Below, piece after piece: positions 59,774 to 64,000 of a stretch of DNA of 64,000 bases. A model generated the notes under the pieces. It did not search any database. It had not been told where the DNA came from and worked only from the letters and a program-made list of their open reading frames with translations. The DNA comes from Aradus depressus. Lineage: Eukaryota; Arthropoda; Insecta; Hemiptera; Aradidae. Every line of letters begins with the position of its first letter. Within the stretch, counting starts at the first letter, position 1. A program made the position numbers and the translations under genes. Location: positions 45,748,675 to 45,812,674 of the forward strand of contig OY759219.1 in NCBI GenBank assembly GCA_963662175.1. Reading direction: 5' to 3'.

Positions 59774-60093
59774 ATTGGTATCTTGAATTTTTTTGTCAAC
59801 CTCTACAATACTACATCTAAGCATTTTCAAAAATTTAATTGGAGTGACTTACTTTTTTTTTTTTTTTTTTCGAATCCCGATTCTGAGTTTTATTTTACTT
59901 GTTTGTTGTGTAGAGTGGTGGTGAAGTGTGGCGTGGAACCTGCTTGGTTTCTTCTCGTCTTTCGTATTGCGTATAAGGCCTGTTTTAGTGATGTGTTGAA
60001 TTCCTACGTAACGTGTGACGGAGGTTTGGATAAAACCCACGTAGCCTTACTCCACTTCCATACTTCTCTCAAAACGGATCTTCTGTTCACAAA

Positions 60094-60129
60094 ATGAATC
60101 TTCCTCTGTCCCTGTTTCTTCTGGTGGCA
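60094..60129 (+). CDS. Second copy of the candidate signal-peptide exon
   Basis: Sequence and context are the same as 45839-45874, including the cacaaa start context and the GTGAGT donor at 60130-60135. Its presence in both copies reflects the duplication and does not add evidence for function. Confidence 0.33.
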
Positions 60130-61821
60130 GTGAGTACTATTTATATAAATAAACCTAGACTAATACATAATACGAGTACAATACAAAACTAGTAGGTTGC
60201 CCACAAGGTGTTTTTGGCCTTGTGTACGATATATATTAGCCGAGACAATGTTTTTGGGCCGTATATACGATGTATATTAGCCACGCCTATATAACGGTCT
60301 TATTTGGTTTTTTATATAAATAAACCTAGTCTAATATATATATATATATATATACAATATAAAACTAGTTAGTAGGTTGGTCACACGATGTTTTCGGACC
60401 GTATATACGATGTATATTAGCCATGCCTCTATAACGGTCTTTTTTGGTTATTTTCACAACTTAAATTCTCTTGAATCCGCAACCTTTATGGAGAATTATT
60501 TCCCTACCTATATGAATTTTAGGGGAAGTTAAGGAAATTTCATGGTAAAGGACCCCCTGAAACTCCCGACGGAATTAATAAATAAACTGTAAGCTTAGTT
60601 AATTATTTCGCGCTGGGAAGTACTTATAGTACAATATAATACCGATCACTTTTTCTTTGTTTATTCTTATTGAGCGTTATGTTTATTTTAGTTGTGCGTT
60701 ATGTTTATTTTAGTTGTTCGTTATGTTTATTTTAGTTGTGCGTTATGTTTATTCTAGTTGTGCGTTGTATTTATTTTAGTTTTGCGTTATGTTTATTTTA
60801 GTTATGCGTTAAAACTAATATCGGTACATTCGTCAACAATTGACCGGATTTATAGAGGCCTCTAAGACAGTTCAACTGGCAAAACAACCGAAATTATTTG
60901 TGCAAAATATTGATAAACACATTATATAGATAATAATCCGAGATAATTAATGTTAAAAAATTTAAATTCGAAAATTCATCATTTTTATATTTGTCTGGAT
61001 AAGAGCTAAAGAGTTCCGTGTAACTTTAAAATTTAGTTTACTCCAAAATAAGTGAGTTTATTTTAACATGGCTGGCCAGATAGAGACTGACACATAAGTA
61101 GGTTAGTATTCTAGATTTGGTTGAAATCGATGCATTAGCTTCGGAGATACATGTGAGGAACGACGGATATACACATACCGGCATTTTAGAGAAATCGTAA
61201 CCCTAGAAGAATACAAGAACTTCCATTTTCATATTTTACCCCCCCCCCCCCCCCCCCCCCCCTCCCCCCTTCCCACTCATCATACTAGGGGATACCAGGC
61301 GTTGTCCGGGTGTAACTTCGGTTCTGATAATTAAGTTGGTAATTACTGAAAATCGGGATTTCAAAATGCTAAGGATATATGGCCACCGAGGCCTATTTAT
61401 CACAAAATGCTAAGGATATATGGCCACCGAGGCCTATGTATCACAAAATGCTAAGGATATATGGCCACCGAGGCTTATGTATCACAAAATGCCCATTTTG
61501 AGTTAAAACATAGAACTGACTTCGACACAGAAGTAATATCTGCATCTGCGTCACACACAAATCTGTTTGTAAAGTCGGTCGCAGAAGTGTCATTGTTCTT
61601 TTATTGCCACTTTGCTGCCTTCGCTAGAGGAACAGTACCGAATTGTTACATTGAGTTTTCTAATCTTTCTGTTTCAACAACGACGTAACTTTAATTAAAT
61701 GAAAAATTGTTTTTCCGTTCTCATAAAAATTTTATTTTTTGATTTGTGGCAGCACTCTTCTAGAGGTACGGAATGGTCTCATTTTTATTTTTTGATCCTT
61801 AAACAAGGGGAAAAAAACACT

Positions 61822-61860
61822 GTAATATAAACAAGCCCGTTGCCAAGGCAACGGATTTAG
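61822..61860 (+). promoter_or_regulatory. RFX X-box-like palindrome A, duplicate copy
   Basis: GTTGCCAAGGCAAC is at 61839-61852 in the same 39-bp context as 47567-47605. Confidence 0.5.
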
Positions 61861-63503
61861 TTCTAACATACTTATCACTAGTATTGTTTTTGCATTTTCC
61901 CATAAGCGGATTTCTGCAGTATTTTCTAACATATATACCACCAATATTTTGCATTTTCCCATAAGCGGATTTATGCAACCATTCTAACATACATACCAAT
62001 ATTATTCAGCATTTCCCATAAGTGGAGACGTGCAACCTTCAAACCTACATATATACCTATTGTTTGCAATTAACCTCAGAGGGTGCATGTATCTATTATT
62101 TTTACAATTCCAATATAACCACCTATTCATGACCGAAATAAATGGCCACTATTCTAAATCACAAAACAAATAAAATTGTAGTCATCCTTAAAGTTCAGAA
62201 TCGGTGCCCTGTGGCAGTGGTTTCACTCTAGATAGCCATTATATATGGTTTTCGTATATGAGTACGTTTATCTTTTATTATACATATATGTAAGACCGTA
62301 GGAAGAGAAAGATAAGTGGATATGATGGCAAATTGATACTATGAGTTGAGTTGAAGATTTCGTTTTAGTATAAGGGTAGAGAATGAAGAGATGAGGATTA
62401 TTCGCGGGAAGAATTAAGAATTTTATAAATAGTTTCATCTAGATATGTTTTGTTTAAGAAAAGGGGATGTAATATAATTAATAATAAAATAATTAGAACA
62501 CATGGGGATATTTTTTTCTTTGAGACTTACAAGACGTTACTGAAAACTTAGATATTGAGGAAGTTATTTGGAAGTTAGAGCTATTAGAGAATAGATAGCT
62601 AGATATTTATATTTTTTGTGAGATAGCCGACCCAAGGAAGGGAGGATCCACATTTTCTGCGACGATATATGAGAATTATAATCTACGATGATATAAGAAG
62701 TTATTAGGGATTTTTTTTTTTGAGATTAAGAAGTTGAAGTTTTTTTTTTTTGAGCTATAGGAGGAGTTAGGGAATGGGCGAAGGCCTAGGTAACGTCGAA
62801 ATAATGGGATAAGGAATATTTATACTTTGTAGGGGGGAATTTTGTAACTTGAGAAGTTGACATAGGAAGTTGAATTTTATTTGAACCAAAGATATGTGAA
62901 GAAATATTTAGAAAATGATGATGAGGAATGAGGAACTGAATTTAGAAAGGCAACCCAATTATTAATTTTTTTTTATTTATGATTTGAAGTAGAATAAAAA
63001 TTTAAATTTAGCGATTAAGATGGGAAAGAAGGAGGGAACATAAAAGAATATTAAGTGGTGAAGCGGCAATATAATAATTAAATATAAATTTTGTTTGTTC
63101 TGGTACATATGTCCAAAGGATATTAATTACAGTAAAGTTTGCATTTAGGTAATAATATGTTCAATATTTTTTTTTATATATGGAAATTAAAAGACAATTT
63201 TATTTGTCTTCCGCTCGTCCAAATTGTAAAGGACTGAGCTCATAAAAATTTATAATTAGTTTGTTAGAGAATTTTTTTTGTTCAATATAAAGTTTTTGTA
63301 AATGCCATGAATGATGAAGTGAAGTGACAAGTGCGAGATGAATTTTTTGAGGTTGTTGTGAGTGATAGAGACACCCGAAAGTGCCGGTTCACGACGACCA
63401 AACGGAGAAGGACTAAGAGCAGACTCATGAAGGAGGGACCTGTTGAACAAAAACCGTGTTTCCAGAGACACAATTTTTGCTCTGAAAAGTGGAAGAAGGC
63501 AAT

Positions 63504-63542
63504 GTAATATAAACAAGCCCGTTGCCAAGGCAACGGATTTAG
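63504..63542 (+). promoter_or_regulatory. RFX X-box-like palindrome B, duplicate copy
   Basis: GTTGCCAAGGCAAC is at 63521-63534 in the same 39-bp context as 49249-49287. Confidence 0.5.
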
Positions 63543-64000
63543 AAGCCACTATATATATATTTTAAACCAATTTAGAAAAGGACAAAGAAAATAAGAAGAA
63601 AGAAACCTAAGGATGAAGAAAATAAAATAGATAATCAACAGGAAGAAAGTAAGAATAACTTTAAAAGGAAGAAAAGGTGGCTGTAGGCCTAACCTTACAG
63701 TTATCAACCAACATTTTCTACATCAATTACCAGATCCACCGACTTTAAAATGAAACAAAATTTTCAGAAGGGACTATTTTAACACCCAGGAACAAAATGA
63801 AACAGCTAAAAGAAGAAGGAATGAAGAAAATTTCAGGAAATTATAAGCAGAATTAAGAAAAGGTCAATAAAAAAAAAAACGAGTCGGTAGAAGGTTGTGA
63901 AAATTTTTAGGAAAAGACAGTTAATTATTAAGAAGAATTTGAAAAAGGAAAAGAAGAGAAAAACTACCCACATCAGATGGAAAAGCCAGCTCAAAATTTC

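Larger units (their letters stand above)
51371..64000 (+). repeat. Copy 2 of the ~15.5-kb tandem duplication, partial
   Basis: See the copy 1 entry for the alignment. This copy runs off the window with 4227 bp of spacer present. Every ORF coordinate in the spacer is offset by exactly 14255 with the same translation, so no frame-changing difference exists there. Confidence 0.93.
59774..64000 (+). repeat. Spacer copy 2, equivalent to 45519-49745
   Basis: It carries, at +14255, the same content as copy 1: TATA-like region (about 60027), 171-bp repeats (60144-60454), 22-bp repeats (60674-60810), tacaagaacttcc plus poly-C of 24 (61212-61262), 41-bp repeats (61363-61487), X-box A (61822-61860), ~58-bp repeats (61861-62085), retroelement interior fragment (62305-63185), X-box B (63504-63542), and the start of the purine-rich stretch. 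I saw no base difference in the stretches compared, including homopolymer lengths. Confidence 0.93.

Overview
This window looks like repeat-dense eukaryotic heterochromatin, not a gene region, and contains no bacterial-style operons. The repeat types present (LTR retrotransposons with gag-like coiled-coil ORFs and a GPF-type integrase tail, a Helitron with a CCCGG/CCGGG 3' hairpin and a CTAG end, AT-rich spacers, candidate GT/AG exons) suggest an animal, most likely an arthropod. That assignment is an inference. No tRNA, rRNA or CRISPR was seen.

Layout: (1) 1-18075 is a tandem array of a 106-bp satellite, about 170 monomers with multimer (higher-order) periodicities. (2) 18076-35143 is one old minus-strand LTR retrotransposon inserted into that satellite. 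It has a 4-bp target duplication (CGGT, + strand) and the satellite phase continues across it. It was later invaded twice: by a non-autonomous Helitron (20017-26403) filled with about 40 copies of a ~143-bp G-rich repeat, and by a second minus-strand LTR retrotransposon (28420-34460) that landed inside its 5' LTR with the target duplication CTTT. (3) 35144-45518 is the satellite again, about 98 monomers, with a different variant spectrum. (4) 45519-51370 is a mosaic spacer with small tandem repeats, a degraded retroelement interior, two RFX X-box-like palindromes, two candidate coding exons, and a short LTR plus primer-binding site at its right edge. (5) 51371-59773 is satellite again, about 79 monomers. 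(6) 59774-64000 is a second copy of the left 4.2 kb of the spacer.

Segments 35841-51370 and 51371-64000 (running off the window) form a tandem duplication of a ~15.5-kb satellite-plus-spacer unit. The copies differ mainly by one exact 12-monomer (1272 bp) indel and by poly-C tract lengths. This may be a true recent tandem duplication or two haplotypes joined end to end in the assembly.

Satellite makes up about 58% of the window. The only substantial ORFs are two gag-like coiled-coil proteins (27526-28098 and 31928-33001, both minus). The other ORFs over about 60 codons are mostly satellite, minisatellite or LTR shadows. Relative order of events from nesting: satellite, then outer LTR element, then Helitron and inner LTR element (their mutual order is not resolved). 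The 15.5-kb duplication starts to the right of the nest.
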